A stretch of DNA of 64,000 nt from Tupaia tana (lineage: Eukaryota > Chordata > Mammalia > Scandentia > Tupaiidae): the NCBI GenBank assembly GCA_026018925.1, contig JAKSZU010000016.1, positions 9,988,940-10,052,939 on the forward strand, written 5' to 3'. The position numbers were made by a program, and so were the translations under genes. The notes under the pieces were generated by a model that saw only the letters and a program-made list of their open reading frames with translations, did no database searches and was not told where the DNA came from. Positions 21,690 to 32,167 of this stretch are shown here, piece by piece (positions within the stretch are counted from its first letter, which is position 1; each line of letters begins with the position of its first letter).

Positions 21690-21845
21690 CAGTCACTAGT
21701 CTGCTGTTTCCTCCCTGACCTGCAGCCCCACAAGGAGTTCATATCTGTTCGCTGTCTCTAGCAACCAGCACAGTCCCTTGTACATACCAGTTAACCAATG
21801 ACGAGTTGTTAAGTGAATGAAAAGATGAATGAATCAATAACACAC
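21690..21845 (+). mobile_element. L2-like 3' end fragment
   Basis: 'agcaaccagcacagtccc', 'ttgttaagtgaatgaaaag' and 'gatgaatgaatc' resemble the L2 3' terminus. Confidence 0.5.
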
Positions 21846-21851
21846 ATTCCT

Positions 21852-22095
21852 TCTTTCTGGAGAGGTTTTTTTCTATAGAGTGTGTGCACTCGCCAGAAAG
21901 ACAGAGAGAGAGACAGAGAGACAGAAAGTGAGAAATCACGCCACAATCTTCTTCTCCTTCATTCTCCCCTCGGGATCTTGGACACGCACACATATGTGCC
22001 CAGCATGAGTTTAAGCCGCCGGGTCTGGGACTTGAACCGCCGTCAACTACATGAGAGTCCAGCAACATAACCATTACACCAACTGCTGGTCCCAA
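21852..22095 (-). mobile_element. SINE-1
   Basis: Inverted copy, shortened in the 'gagaaatcacgccacaatc' region (the C-rich segment is missing). Inverted head ends 'ccaactgctggtccc'. Short flanking repeat CACATTCCT/CGCATTCCT. Confidence 0.87.
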
Positions 22096-22154
22096 TACTG
22101 CGCATTCCTACTGTGGATGAGGAGGGTAAAGGTCAGAGACTCTCTCCATACTGG

Positions 22155-22169
22155 CCACCAGGGGGAACT
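22155..22169 (+). promoter_or_regulatory. CTCF-core-like motif
   Basis: CCACCAGGGGGAACT resembles the CTCF core (CCASNAGGGGGCGC-type). The A-A after the G run departs from the best core. Sequence match only. Confidence 0.3.
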
Positions 22170-22239
22170 GGTGAGTGGTACTGGACGGTGGGTAGCTAGG
22201 GTAGGGGAAAAGTGGGTAGAAAGAGTGCAGTTGGTGGTT

Positions 22240-22287
22240 CGTGTGTGTGTGTGCGCGCGCGCGTGCGTGTGCGTGTGTCTGTGTGTG
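22240..22287. repeat. (TG/CG)n microsatellite
   Basis: Alternating purine-pyrimidine tract: GTGTGTGTG, then GCGCGCGCGC, then further TG units. It sits at the tail side of the 7SL-like element. Confidence 0.9.
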
Positions 22288-22478
22288 TTGTAGTTTAGAC
22301 AGGGAGTTGCTGTGACGTGATCCTCCTCTTTCAGTCTCCTGAGTAGCCGGAACTACAGGCACACACCACTGTGCTTAGCTTTTTAAGGGTGGGCTGGGAA
22401 TAGAACTGAGCTTCCCAGGTGGCCTCAGCCTACGCAGCCACCTCCAGCATGGGCCACCGCAACTGAGCAGGTTTTCGT
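22288..22478 (-). mobile_element. Chimeric tRNA-like / 7SL-like SINE
   Basis: Read on the minus strand, the first part has a tRNA-like segment ending in a B-box-like GTTCTATTCCCAGCCC. It is followed by a 7SL/Alu-like segment: AAGCACAGTGGTGTGTGCC, 'tgtagttccggctactc', 'aggagactgaaagagg' and 'aggatcacgtc'. 7SL-derived SINEs are known only from Euarchontoglires, and a tRNA-to-7SL joint is described in tree-shrew Tu elements. The assignment is inference from pattern; this is the only copy in the window. Confidence 0.65.
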
Positions 22479-22487
22479 AGCCTTGGA

Positions 22488-22521
22488 TACGAGGCCCATC
22501 TTTGGTAAGATGGGCCTCGTA
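22488..22521. repeat. Perfect 15-bp inverted repeat, 4-nt loop
   Basis: TACGAGGCCCATCTT (22488-22502), loop TGGT (22503-22506), AAGATGGGCCTCGTA (22507-22521). It lies about 10 bp outside the head of the chimeric SINE. No terminator or known RNA family is evident. Confidence 0.92.
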
Positions 22522-23009
22522 AGATCAAGCAAAGTGAGTCACGAGATGGAAGCTGGAGAAGACAAGCCCTCTCCTTTCGCCGTGGAGAATCACCAAATTG
22601 GCAAACCACCTCCATTCCCAGCTTTTCTACGACCTGAGTCTTTGATGACGGCTAATGTTGGGAGTGTTCTGGAAACACCCCGCCCGGGTCTGCTCCTTAT
22701 ATTTATAGAGCTTTTAGCACAAAAGCATTTTCATCAAAGCACTGTAAAAGCCGGCACGCCCTGTCACACGCATGAGCTCGGGGAAAGGAGCTGCCACTTC
22801 ATGGCCGCCCGAGGCCTGAGCTGGCGAGCAGGAATGCCATGGAGTACACGCCCTGGCCACAGGCGAGCAGCCCAGTTGGAACCTGCTGGGAAGAACGACA
22901 TCAGCCGGGGCCAGCCAAATCCCTGCCGGGGGCCCTGACCTGCATTTCTGGAAGGAAACCCCGACTTAGCGGATGCTGGCCAGTGTCAGACACGTTCCTG
23001 TGCACCTTC
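22522..23009. other. Unannotated, relatively GC-rich stretch
   Basis: A frame of about 150 codons (22483-22938) covers this area but has no recognised domain. I cannot support a gene. Confidence 0.35.
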
Positions 23010-23165
23010 CACACTATCTCGTGTCACCCGAACTCTATCCCTACTGTGCAAATGAAGAAACTGAGGCTGGCGGAAGCCGAATAACCGGCCTGAGGGCAAT
23101 AAACGTGAAGAGTCAGCGGCCCGGGCTAGGACTCTAACCCTCCTATCTCAGCAGTCGCATGCTGC
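23010..23165 (-). mobile_element. MIR fragment
   Basis: 'gcaaatgaagaaactgagg' followed by 'agcggcccgggctaggac' and 'tctaaccctcc' is the inverted MIR core. Confidence 0.7.
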
Positions 23166-23749
23166 TTCTGTGCTGTCCTGCTCACAACCTGATCGAAGTG
23201 TGGCAGAAGAGAAGCAAACGTTAAGACCCATGAACCTAGGGTGGTTCTGGGTTGATCTGTATTTGATTTTGAGACCGCCACGACTGCCTCAGTGTAATTC
23301 AAAAGCAGACACAGAACTAGGTCATGTAAGTCCATATTTTAGTCAGTCAGTCGGCTCTTCCAAGGTCCCCAGAGTCCCTGCTGAAGCTGTGGAGAGGGTG
23401 ACACAGGTCACCTTTTGTCATAGCCACCCATGACAAGAAGGGCTGCGAGTCACTTGGTGTCATGTGCTCCTGACGTCAGAACCCAACTGAGAAGCTAAGA
23501 CAAAGCCCTTCTGATAGGCCAGGTCCACAGGCCCTTTACTCCCCTCATTCCAAATGTCTGCCACACAGAAAGCCTCAGATGGCTGTGAGACTCGGGAAAA
23601 TCACCCGACTAGAAAATGAAGACGTCCCATTCCAGAGTGGCCTTGATATACTAAGAGCAGTCTCCAATATCGTTCACAGTTCCCAAGAACATTTAATTCA
23701 TCACGTAAACCTCGGTCGGTCGTTTTCCTCTAATAAAGTCTCCTCCTAG
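23166..23749. other. Unannotated stretch
   Basis: No feature recognised. Confidence 0.35.
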
Positions 23750-23900
23750 AAAGAGCACCGATTTAAGTTCCCCAACTGCCTCCAATGAGCTGTCTGACCC
23801 TGGGTAAGTTTTTTTAATTTCCTCATCTGCAGAGTGCAGATAATATTGCTTGCCTCACAGATTGTTATTTGAATGAGTGAAACAAATTGCAAAGGAATTA
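23750..23900 (+). mobile_element. MIR fragment
   Basis: 'gagctgtctgaccctgggta', 'ttcctcatctgcagagtgc' and 'tgcctcacagattgttatt' follow the MIR consensus order. Confidence 0.8.
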
Positions 23901-24215
23901 CGTTGTTTCTACTGGATGCTGATAATGATGAGTACAATAATGATGTTATTTACTATTCATGGTAGTACTATTCTCTCCTGGCCTGGGTTCCTAGTCCTGA
24001 ACCGTGGGCATTTCCTTATGGAGCACCCAATGTGGGCTCTTCCTGTCCTTAGAACTTACGACACAGTCCAGGACATAGAAGCACAGGTTCACAGTAAGAA
24101 TGTGCACCCGTCTATGGCAGGAAAAGATTTTTAAAAGGGGGAGGCCAGGTAAATAAAACAGTAAGTTATATGACAAGAGGCAAAACTTCAGCCAGAATTC
24201 CAAGCATAGTATTTA
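23901..24215. other. Unannotated stretch
   Basis: No feature recognised. Confidence 0.35.
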
Positions 24216-24230
24216 AAGATACTTGGATAG

Positions 24231-24415
24231 GGACCAGCGAGTGGCTTAGTGGTTAAGGCGCTGAATATTCCCACATGGCTGACCATGGTTCAAGCCCTAG
24301 ACCTGGTGGCTTGCTTTCTCACTCTCTCTCTCTCAGTCCCTCTCTCTGGTAAAAATAAAATAAATGAATGAATAAGTAAAAATAAAATAAAATAATTCTT
24401 TAAAAAAATAAAATT
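24231..24415 (+). mobile_element. SINE-2
   Basis: Plus-strand copy that shows the family best: GGACCAGCGAGTGGCTTAG, GGTTCAAGCCCTAGACC (B box), 'tggcttgctttctcac', CT run, then (AAAT)/(AAAAT) repeats. TSD AAGATACTTGGATAG (24216-24230) and AAGATACTAGGATAG (24416-24430). Confidence 0.92.
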
Positions 24416-24430
24416 AAGATACTAGGATAG

Positions 24431-25175
24431 GGATAAACCTACTCAGATTAGAGGTGTATATTGGGACTTGGAGAGACTTTCTTCAAGTCTGATGAGTTCT
24501 TACGTCAGAAGATGGGGACTTTCATTTATTAGGAATGACACATGCATAGCCAGTATTCATGAACACTACTGACTTGCAGTGTTTCCCTATTTCCATGGTG
24601 TAAATACTCCCACCATAGCTGATTTCAAGCTACCAATAAGACAGAAAGCGGAGTTGGAAAGAGAGCAGCCAACCATTACATAGTGTTTCCATCCATATAA
24701 TAGATGTCAATAACTTCAGGAGCATAGAAACCAGCAAAATTAGGAAATGATGACTTTTAAATATTTATTTCCTTGGTTTTCAATACAATTTAATGATAAC
24801 TTTAGATTATCTACCTTTCAATAATGGTGGTATTGAATAACTGATTTACAAAATTCCTGGAAATTTAGCAGTCAGCTCTTGTGACTTAATGAGCCAGCTC
24901 TGACCTCCCGCTACAGTAGCTATAGTAATCCAAAAGAGCCAGGAGCTAACCAAAGAAGTCCTATTTGGGCGCATTAGGAAGCGAGAGCCAAGAAGATGTC
25001 CTGGCAGACTGCATATCAGATAGGAGAAAAAGGAACATCTCGAAGGTGACCCACAGTTTGTATTTGCCTTACTCTCTGCCTCTTCCCCATGAAGTGGAAT
25101 TTCCCTCACCTAGGTCATCGCCTCCTTTTTCCTAACATCAGTCCCTGTTCTAGAGGATGGGAGAATTCTGAGATC
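24431..25175. other. Unannotated stretch
   Basis: AT-rich, no repeat or gene recognised. Confidence 0.35.
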
Positions 25176-25190
25176 AAAAGTTTTTATAGT

Positions 25191-25452
25191 TTTGGGACCA
25201 GCAGTTAGCATAATGGCTATGTCGCTGGACTCCCACGTAGTCAACCATGGTTCGAGTCCCGGACCCGGTGGCTTAAACTCATGCCGGCGCGTGTGCGTGT
25301 GTGCCCAAGATCCCGAGAGGAGAATAGAGGAGAAGGAATTGTGGTGTGGCCATCCCCCCGGGGGGTGATTTCTCACTTTCTGTCTCTCTGTCTCTGTCTG
25401 TCTGGCGAGCGCATGTGCCCTATAGCAAAAACCTCTCCAAAAAAAAAAAAAA
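25191..25452 (+). mobile_element. SINE-1 with canonical promoter boxes
   Basis: B box is a perfect GGTTCGAGTCC and the A-box region is TAGCATAATGG. Perfect 15-bp TSD AAAAGTTTTTATAGT (25176-25190 and 25453-25467). Confidence 0.95.
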
Positions 25453-25467
25453 AAAAGTTTTTATAGT

Positions 25468-25629
25468 CTTTTTCCTCTATCTAGTAAAGGTCTTGACAAA
25501 ATTCTTGGTTCCCCTCAAGTCAAATTTCTAAAACTATTATCTTCTTTGTGCAAAACAAAACCCCTATTCTATGTAAATATAAATGTATATCTAGCTATCC
25601 ATAGAGAGAGGTAAAGAAAGTTAAAACAA

Positions 25630-25672
<43 letters not shown>

Positions 25673-26110
25673 AGGTGGAGGAAGTAGAGGGGAGGAGGAG
25701 GGAGAGAAGGTGGGCGTCTCTGTGGCCTGGGGGACCGTGGTGTGCCTGTCTCTCAGGCTGTGAACGGGTCCTTTCATGTTGCACTCTACATTTTCACATG
25801 CAGTTCAAACCCTTTACAACAAAGAGGTATTCGTATCATAAAAATTTAAAGAAGAAAGGGGAGAAGTCAAAGGTTTTAAGTACGTTTACTAAATTCAGCT
25901 TAAAGAGAAAGATAGTCCTCTGAAAAGGAGGATAGCTGGGCAAGGGACAGTAGGCCAAGAAAGCCAGGGAGTGGCGGCCTGGCCCAGGGCGGGGGCAGGA
26001 CACGGGTGGCCAGCATCCTGTCCCAAAGGCTCTCCGGCTGAAGGAGTCAGATAAACCCTTTAACCCTCTCTGCCATGATGAGGAGACCCTCACATGTAAA
26101 GTGGGAATAA
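25468..26110. other. Unannotated stretch with (AAAT)n
   Basis: An (AAAT) microsatellite of about 11-12 units occupies 25628-25674, followed by a G/A-rich segment to about 25715. Otherwise no feature recognised. Confidence 0.5.
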
Positions 26111-26123
26111 AAACACCACTTCC

Positions 26124-26378
26124 GGGGCCAGCAGATGGCATAGTGGTTACATTGCTGGACTCCCATGTAGTCGACCGTGGTTCAATTCCCGGACCCTGTG
26201 GCTTAAAACTCATGCCAAGCATATGTGCATGTGTGTCCAAAATCCTGAGAGGAGAATGGAGAAGGGACTGCGGCATGACCATCCCCCCTGGGGGCTGATT
26301 TCTCGTTTTCTGTCTCCTTGTCTCTCAAGTGAGTGCATGCGCCCTATAGCAAAAATCTCTCTAAAACAAAACAAAACA
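26124..26378 (+). mobile_element. SINE-1
   Basis: GGGGCCAGCAGATGGCATAG head, B box GGTTCAATTCCC, body 'actcatgccaagcatatgtgc'-like, tail (AAAAC)n. TSD AAACACCACTTCC (26111-26123) and AAAACCACTTCC (right flank). Confidence 0.92.
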
Positions 26379-26577
26379 AAAAACCACTTCCATGTCATAC
26401 CTCTTCATATTGTGATGATGATCAATAAATGAGACAGAAATTAAAAATGGGGACGTCCTTGGGGAAGGCGCATCCCCTTTGCTACTGCGAGCCTTTTAGA
26501 GCAACTGCTTGGGTGGTTGTCGTGAGTACCTACAAAGAAAACTGACCCTTTCTTTTTTAAAAAACTTGGAAATTACC

Positions 26578-26823
26578 GGGAACCAGCAGTTAGCATAATG
26601 GCTATGTCACTGGACTCCCACGTGGTTCGCATCCCAGACCCGGTGGCTTAAAACTCACTCCGGGCGCATGTGCGTGCGTGCCCAAGATCCCGAGAGGAGA
26701 ATGGAGGAGAAGGGATTGCGGCGTGACCATTCCCCCTGGGGGGTGATTTCTCGCTTTCTGTCTCTATGTCTCTCTCTGCCTGGCAAGCGCATGTGCCCTA
26801 TAGCGAAAATCTCTCAAAAAAAA
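26578..26823 (+). mobile_element. SINE-1, young type
   Basis: GGGAACCAGCAGTTAGCATAATGG head and a perfect 19-bp TSD AAAAAACTTGGAAATTACC (26559-26577 and 26824-26842). About 14 bp between 'cacgt' and 'ggttcgcatcc' are missing, which shortens the A-to-B box spacing. Confidence 0.96.
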
Positions 26824-26842
26824 AAAAAACTTGGAAATTACC

Positions 26843-28169
26843 AATAATAATTCCTCGTGTAAGAAAGGTGAGAGGGACCCTGGGACTGGACTCCTTAAAC
26901 ACACCCGCTGCCTTCAGTGGAGGCATCATCTGGTGGGCCTTAGTCTGACTCAGCAGATTCCACTGTGTACTTGAGACCTTACTGAGCATAATCATTTACT
27001 CATGGTCAAAAGGGAAGGGAAGTTAAAACGAGGCTGGAAAACATTGATCGGCTGCTTCTCCCTCTCTCAAGCCTTGTCCTTGGAGCTCACTCCTTAGAGG
27101 GATGGAGGGCAGAGTGGAGGCTGTGGCCCGACTCCGGGCCCTCTGGGCAGAGCACTTAAGCGATGAGGGACCATCAGCCGTTGCTGGAGTCAGCGAGTGT
27201 TCTTTAGGCCCTGAACACTGCTGGGCTTCGAGCAGCCACACGGCCCTCAGACGAGACATCTCATATTGACAGCCCTGAAGGGCTCCTGCATTGATCAATA
27301 CTCGCATTCCCCCTCTGCCTTTGACTAAAAGCTAAAGAGACGGGCTGGTGCATATGTGATCGCTAGAATTTAATTATATATCACATTGATTTTTAATTAG
27401 AACTCTGGTGAGGGCCTCATCTATTAAAAAAAAATGTACCCAAACTGGTATTTTATCCAGTCCATTAAGTAATTTGAAATGCATGTATCCTTCTGACCTT
27501 TAACCCTCTCCATGAGGAGCAAACCCGCTACATAACCCTTGCCGTGAGGGCAAAGGCCTTGCGACCAGCTAGCACTTCTCTGAAACTTCCATTCATGTTC
27601 GGTACTTCAGCACGTAAGAGAGACACAAGATAAACACCGGAGAGGGCGTCCGTGCTGTGATTCATTCCGAGTAGCCCTGAAGAAGACCCTTGGTGTCGAT
27701 CCCTGGTCTAATCTCTTTAGGAGATAGGCCTGAAGGTATGGATTGGCTCTAACGTCTACCCTGGCCCCACAGGTTGACTCCTTTGAGCCCTGTTTTGGAG
27801 CAGAGCTGGGGTGCATCAGAGCTCTGAGTGCAACTTCCCTCGGTTCCTCAAGGCTACGAGAACTTTGAGAACTGGAGGTGGACCGTGAGCCTAGGACCCA
27901 AACTTCGTCCTTCACAAAGGCCCTCTCAGCGCTGATGCTTGCACAGAGGTCCTTCGAGACATTGGCCCTGCCCTCTAGAACCCCTAGGCTTCTCTTCCAC
28001 GTTTCCGTGGGACCCAACAGTCACATGAGCCAAAGAGTGGCTCACTCTGTGGGCACCAGTCCGTTCTACCAGCCAAAGCCTATCCAGCCACTTCATAGGC
28101 CAAGATTCCTCAGCCAGGCGCCAACGATGACACACGGTCACAGAGGTGAGTGCCACCTGCATCCTAGTC
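26843..28169. other. Mostly unique stretch
   Basis: 1.3 kb without SINEs. A 136-codon minus frame (27607-28017) and a 143-codon plus frame (27878-28309) overlap here; neither shows a domain and they cover the same bases in opposite directions, so at least one is spurious. No gene called. Confidence 0.35.
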
Positions 28170-28330
28170 ATTGTTTGCATCTCTATGCCATTGGGGTTAT
28201 TTATCACAGGTCAGGGCTATTAGCTGTGTCTTCATTTCACAGACAAGAAAACTGCGACTTTGAGTCTAAGCAACGTGCCCAAGCTCACGCAGACAGGACG
28301 AGGACCTGAACCACAAGGCCCTGCTCTTCC
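28170..28330 (-). mobile_element. MIR fragment
   Basis: 'ttcacagacaagaaaactgc', 'caacgtgcccaagctcacgc' and 'gaggacctgaaccacaagg' match the inverted MIR core. Confidence 0.75.
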
Positions 28331-29276
28331 CCTCTCTGCCACACTACATCCCACATCAGTGGGGTGCACCCTGCCAGGAACGGCCTCCTCCTTCATACCT
28401 GCCAACAAGAGCCGCAGGAACACTGCCCGTGATGGTGAGAACACGGCAGCCGTTTCCTCGCCTCCTTTCCGCTAAACCATCCCGCAAGCCAGTTCGTCAC
28501 ACTGCCCCACTTTCCTCATTGTGACTAACATCGCATCGACTTGAGTAAAATTGCCCGGCCTCCAAGCATGTTCTTGCGCCAGTCCTCTGCCCAGAATTTC
28601 CTTCTTTCTCCTCTCTACTCATTCATTCATCCCCACACATATTTCTAGGGCATCGCGCTCTTTCCTAGACTCTCTGAATGAGCCAGCAGGGTCAACTTTC
28701 CCCACAGCTGGGGCGATCAGCCAGGTAAGCAGATGCCTTACGACAGGAAAACGCACAGGCAGGTGCTGAGTCATATCAAAAGGGGCGCCTAAGCCAGTCT
28801 TGGGTGGGAGTTATGGCCGTGATGTTTCCTGAAAGATGCCTGTCCCCCCGAGCTCAGTTCGAACGCCTTCTCTTGCTGTGCCATCTGTCGTTTCCCACTT
28901 TTCGCCTCCCTCTCCCCTTCCTTTCCCACGCCAAGTCATGCATCTTTTCTCATGCATGCATCTCGGCACCACGGGCAGACCAAGTTCCAGACAAAAGGAA
29001 ATATCCTGTAATTCTAAATCCTCCAAAGTACAGAGTACTGCATCGCACCCAGGAGATTGAAGACTTTAAGTAATATAATTAACATAAATTTTTGAAACCA
29101 CATCCTAGTCTTAGAAATCCTGGTACAGGTCATTACATACTGTAATCCCTCAATCTGACCCAAACACCAACAACTACTAAACTGTGTTTGTCATTCCTTG
29201 GAATTAACTACTCCAGAAAAGAAATGAACAAGGCTATTTCCCTGAAAGCTGAGTACTAGAGAAACAATGGATATTA
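28331..29276. other. Mostly unique stretch
   Basis: Around 28615-28770 'actcattcattcatcc' and 'tcctagactctctgaatg' hint at an old interspersed repeat, unnamed. No gene recognised. Confidence 0.35.
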
Positions 29277-29738
29277 TGGGGACTGAATCAGGACTCCCCA
29301 GAAATTGACATCCTAATCCCAGGAACCTGTGAGTGCTGCCTTATTTGGCAAACACTTTGCAGATGTGACCAAGTTAAGATTCATAAAATGGAGAGATTTT
29401 TCTGATTTATCTGGGTGAGCCCAAAGTGTAATCACAAGTGTTATAAGGACACAGAGGGAGATTTTAGGTGGAAGAAGAGGAGGCCATGTGACAGAGGCAG
29501 AGATTGAAGTGATGTATCCACACACCAAGGAATTATGGCAGCCACCAGAAGCTGAAAGTGACAAGGTACAGATTCTCTCCTAGAACTTGGAAGGAGTATG
29601 GCACTGCCAACAGCTTGATTTTGGCCAACTGACACTGATTTTGGACTTCCGGCCTCCAGAACTGTGAAAGACTAAACTTGTATTGTTTTCGCATGTGGGG
29701 TTGCTTGTTGCAGCAGCTGTCAGAAACTAATACAGGTG
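29277..29738 (+). mobile_element. MLT1 (ERVL-MaLR) solo LTR
   Basis: Landmarks in MLT1 order: 'ctaatcccaggaacctgtg', 'gccttatttggcaaacac', 'tttgcagatgtgaccaag', 'aaggacacagagggag', 'gcagccaccagaagctg', 'gattttggacttccgg' and 'cctccagaactgtg'. Ends 'gaaactaatacagg'. No retroviral interior. Confidence 0.88.
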
Positions 29739-31049
29739 TCTTGGAGCACGAGGGCACAACAGCAGTAGCAGCAGCTCCTCTCAGAGCCCTTTCAGAAGCT
29801 CTCCCTCCACACTCTGGGGTGAAGTGAGATTCTCGTCAGACTGGCGATCTAGCCTCCTGTTGCTATAAGGCACAGTTTTTCTCGAGGAAATGGCAATGCT
29901 TTGGGCCAACTTTTTCTTCCTTCCTTTCTTCCCTGTATTTCCTGAGGTCTTTGAATTATAATTAATTTCACCATATTGAGAGGTAATTAACCTCATCAGA
30001 AAAAAGGAAACATAACTCCCCTTCCCGGAACTAGAGGAAATCAAATGTCACTGATGGAACCAAGTCACAGAACATATAGAAAACATGATCTCGAAAGTTT
30101 CCAGTGTCTCTTTCTGCTTCATCTCTCCATCCTCCACTCTGCCTTCCTGACTTAGATGTTGTCTGGGAAGGAACTCAGGCCGCTTCGTTGGCTGTGTCTG
30201 GCTGGTTGCTACTGGCTAATACCGTAGGAGGAGATGGGGGGAAAGGCAGTGTAGATGAAAATCCTGCAGGGTCTCTGCGATTCTGAGCAATGATTAGAAC
30301 ACGGTAGGATTTAAGAATTTTTACAACCTTATAACAAAGTGCTGAAGTCAGTTCCTTCATTCTTAGCTGTGGGGAATTTGATGCTTAGCCTCGTGTTGTT
30401 AAAAAAAAAAAAAAAAAAATACTTAAAACAAATGAGCCAGAGGTTGAAATAGAACATATCACTCCTATCGGAAACACGAGACCACTGTGAGGGAGAGCTC
30501 TGCCAGGTTCTTAATGAGACAAAAAGCCCTTAAGTGTTATAAAAATAAGAAATAAGAGGGCAGTGAATTCTGTTAATCCCATTGATTTGCTAATTCTTCG
30601 CCCTTATTCCCGAAGTAAGCATTTAGAAATGAGAGGTAGACTGGGAGTGTTTCTCAAAGTCCTCATTAGAGGGATAACCTGCACACTCTCTCTCCATCTC
30701 TATCACCTACCACTGTAACATGTGTACCTAAGCGAATGCAGCTCTGGGGGAAACTTTCCAGGCACATATTTAATAAATGAAAGTATTATTCTGCCAGAGG
30801 TGGGACACAGAGACTGGAGCGAAAAGTTGTGAGGTAAAACTCTAAGGGCTGCTGTTCTTTAAATCTGGCTTCCTCTTGAGCCACTTCTTTGAAATCATTT
30901 CTTTTCTGGACACTTTGACTTTCTTACATGCATGCAAAGAGGTTGAAATTTCTTGCTCTCAGTCATGAAAGAAGTTGTACAAATACACAGTTATATACAA
31001 AAAATATCTACTTTCAAGAAATTACTACCTAATGTATCATATATCAAGG
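29739..31049. other. Mostly unique stretch
   Basis: Contains a poly(A) run of about 19 near 30401-30419 with no SINE attached. No gene or named repeat. Confidence 0.35.
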
Positions 31050-31217
31050 CAAGATTATTTTTATTTTTTAATTAATTAATTAAGTAATTAATTTTATTTG
31101 ACCAGAGAGAAACAAAAAGAGAGAGGAACAGTGAGAAAGCAAGCTGCCAGGTATGGGACTTGAACCACGGTCAGCTATGTGGGAGTCCAGCTCCTTAACC
31201 ACCACACTACCTGCCTG
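31050..31217 (-). mobile_element. SINE-2
   Basis: AT-rich (TTAA)n tail at left, 'accagagagaaac', 'agaaagcaagctgccagg', 'acttgaaccacgg' (inverted B box) and head 'ccacactacctgcctg'. Confidence 0.82.
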
Positions 31218-31647
31218 AAAATACTATCATTTTTCCCACTTACAAATGAAGAGCCCTAAGGTAAGATTCTTAATGTGTAGCTTCCTTTTGTTTTGCTAAC
31301 TTTTATCTACAAGAAAGATGCAAAGACGAAAATACCGAAATCCCGTAAGAAATGGCATATGCCTGATGTTTATCCTGAGCAGTCCCCGGCGAGAATCTGG
31401 AAAGAAACCAGGAACCATGTAGATCCACACAGCAGGGCAAACTCGGATCTGGTGAGGTCATGGATCCAAGTAGAAAGTAGTAAGTAGATCCAAACCTGTT
31501 CGATCTTGGACATTTCCCGGTGACTAAGGATGTCGGCCACTGTCACTATCAGCAGGGTCTCTGTTTCTTTCCTCTAGGCCTAATTTTAATTCTTTAAAAG
31601 GAGGACTCTACTGCCCCTTCATCCTCTACCTTGAATTACAGTAAATG
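31218..31647. other. Unannotated stretch
   Basis: No feature recognised. Confidence 0.35.
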
Positions 31648-31904
31648 GGACCAGGCAGTGACACAGCAGCTAAAATGCAACATTTCCGCAGGCCGAGTGA
31701 CACGAGAAAGTCCAGGTTCTCGGCCGCAGACCTTCCTGAGCACGCTGGGCACGCGCATCTGCGTTCTCCAAGGTGTCTGAGTCTAGGATAGGATCGCAGC
31801 TTCAAGACCCTTTTGGAGGTGCTATCTCCCTGTCTCTGCCTCTCTCTTTGTATTTCTCCATCTCTTTTTCTCTGTGTGCCTCATGGTCATGAAAGAAGTC
31901 AATA

Positions 31905-31908
<4 letters not shown>
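31648..31908 (+). mobile_element. Old tRNA-like SINE, second head type
   Basis: GGGACCAGGCAGTGACACAGC head, 'cagaccttcctgagcacg', 'acccttttggaggtgc', a long CT run and 'aaagaagtcaataagc'. Younger-looking than 10079 and 16958, so useful for defining the family. Confidence 0.65.
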
Positions 31909-31935
<27 letters not shown>

Positions 31936-32156
31936 TGAGAGGTTTTTGCTATAGGGCGTGTGCGCTCACCAGAGAGACAGAGAGAGACAGAGAGGCAGAA
32001 AGCGAGAAATCACCCCCCAGGGGAGATAGCCACACCGCAATCCCTTCTCCTCCATTCTCCTCTCGGGATCTTGGGCACTCACACACACACTTCCAGTGTG
32101 ATTTTAAGCCACCGGGTCTAGGACTTGAACTGCGATCTACTACATGGGAGTCCAGA
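31909..32156 (-). mobile_element. SINE-1, head-truncated
   Basis: Long poly(T) left end and normal body, but the right end stops at 'catgggagtccag', so the first 35 or so bases of the tRNA-like head, including the A box, are missing. The flanks 'gtcaataagc' (31898-31907 and 32158-32167) are a TSD, so the truncation probably happened at insertion. Confidence 0.9.
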
Positions 32157-32167
32157 CGTCAATAAGC

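Noticed and set aside
22488-22521. microRNA precursor
   Set aside because: A 15-bp stem with a 4-nt loop is too short for a standard pre-miRNA, and no longer pairing surrounds it.
27607-28309. Overlapping 136- and 143-codon frames on opposite strands
   Set aside because: No domain, no splice logic, and part of the plus frame runs into a MIR fragment.
5283-29738. Intact endogenous retrovirus
   Set aside because: Only solo MaLR-type LTRs are present; no gag, pol or env region is seen between or beside them.
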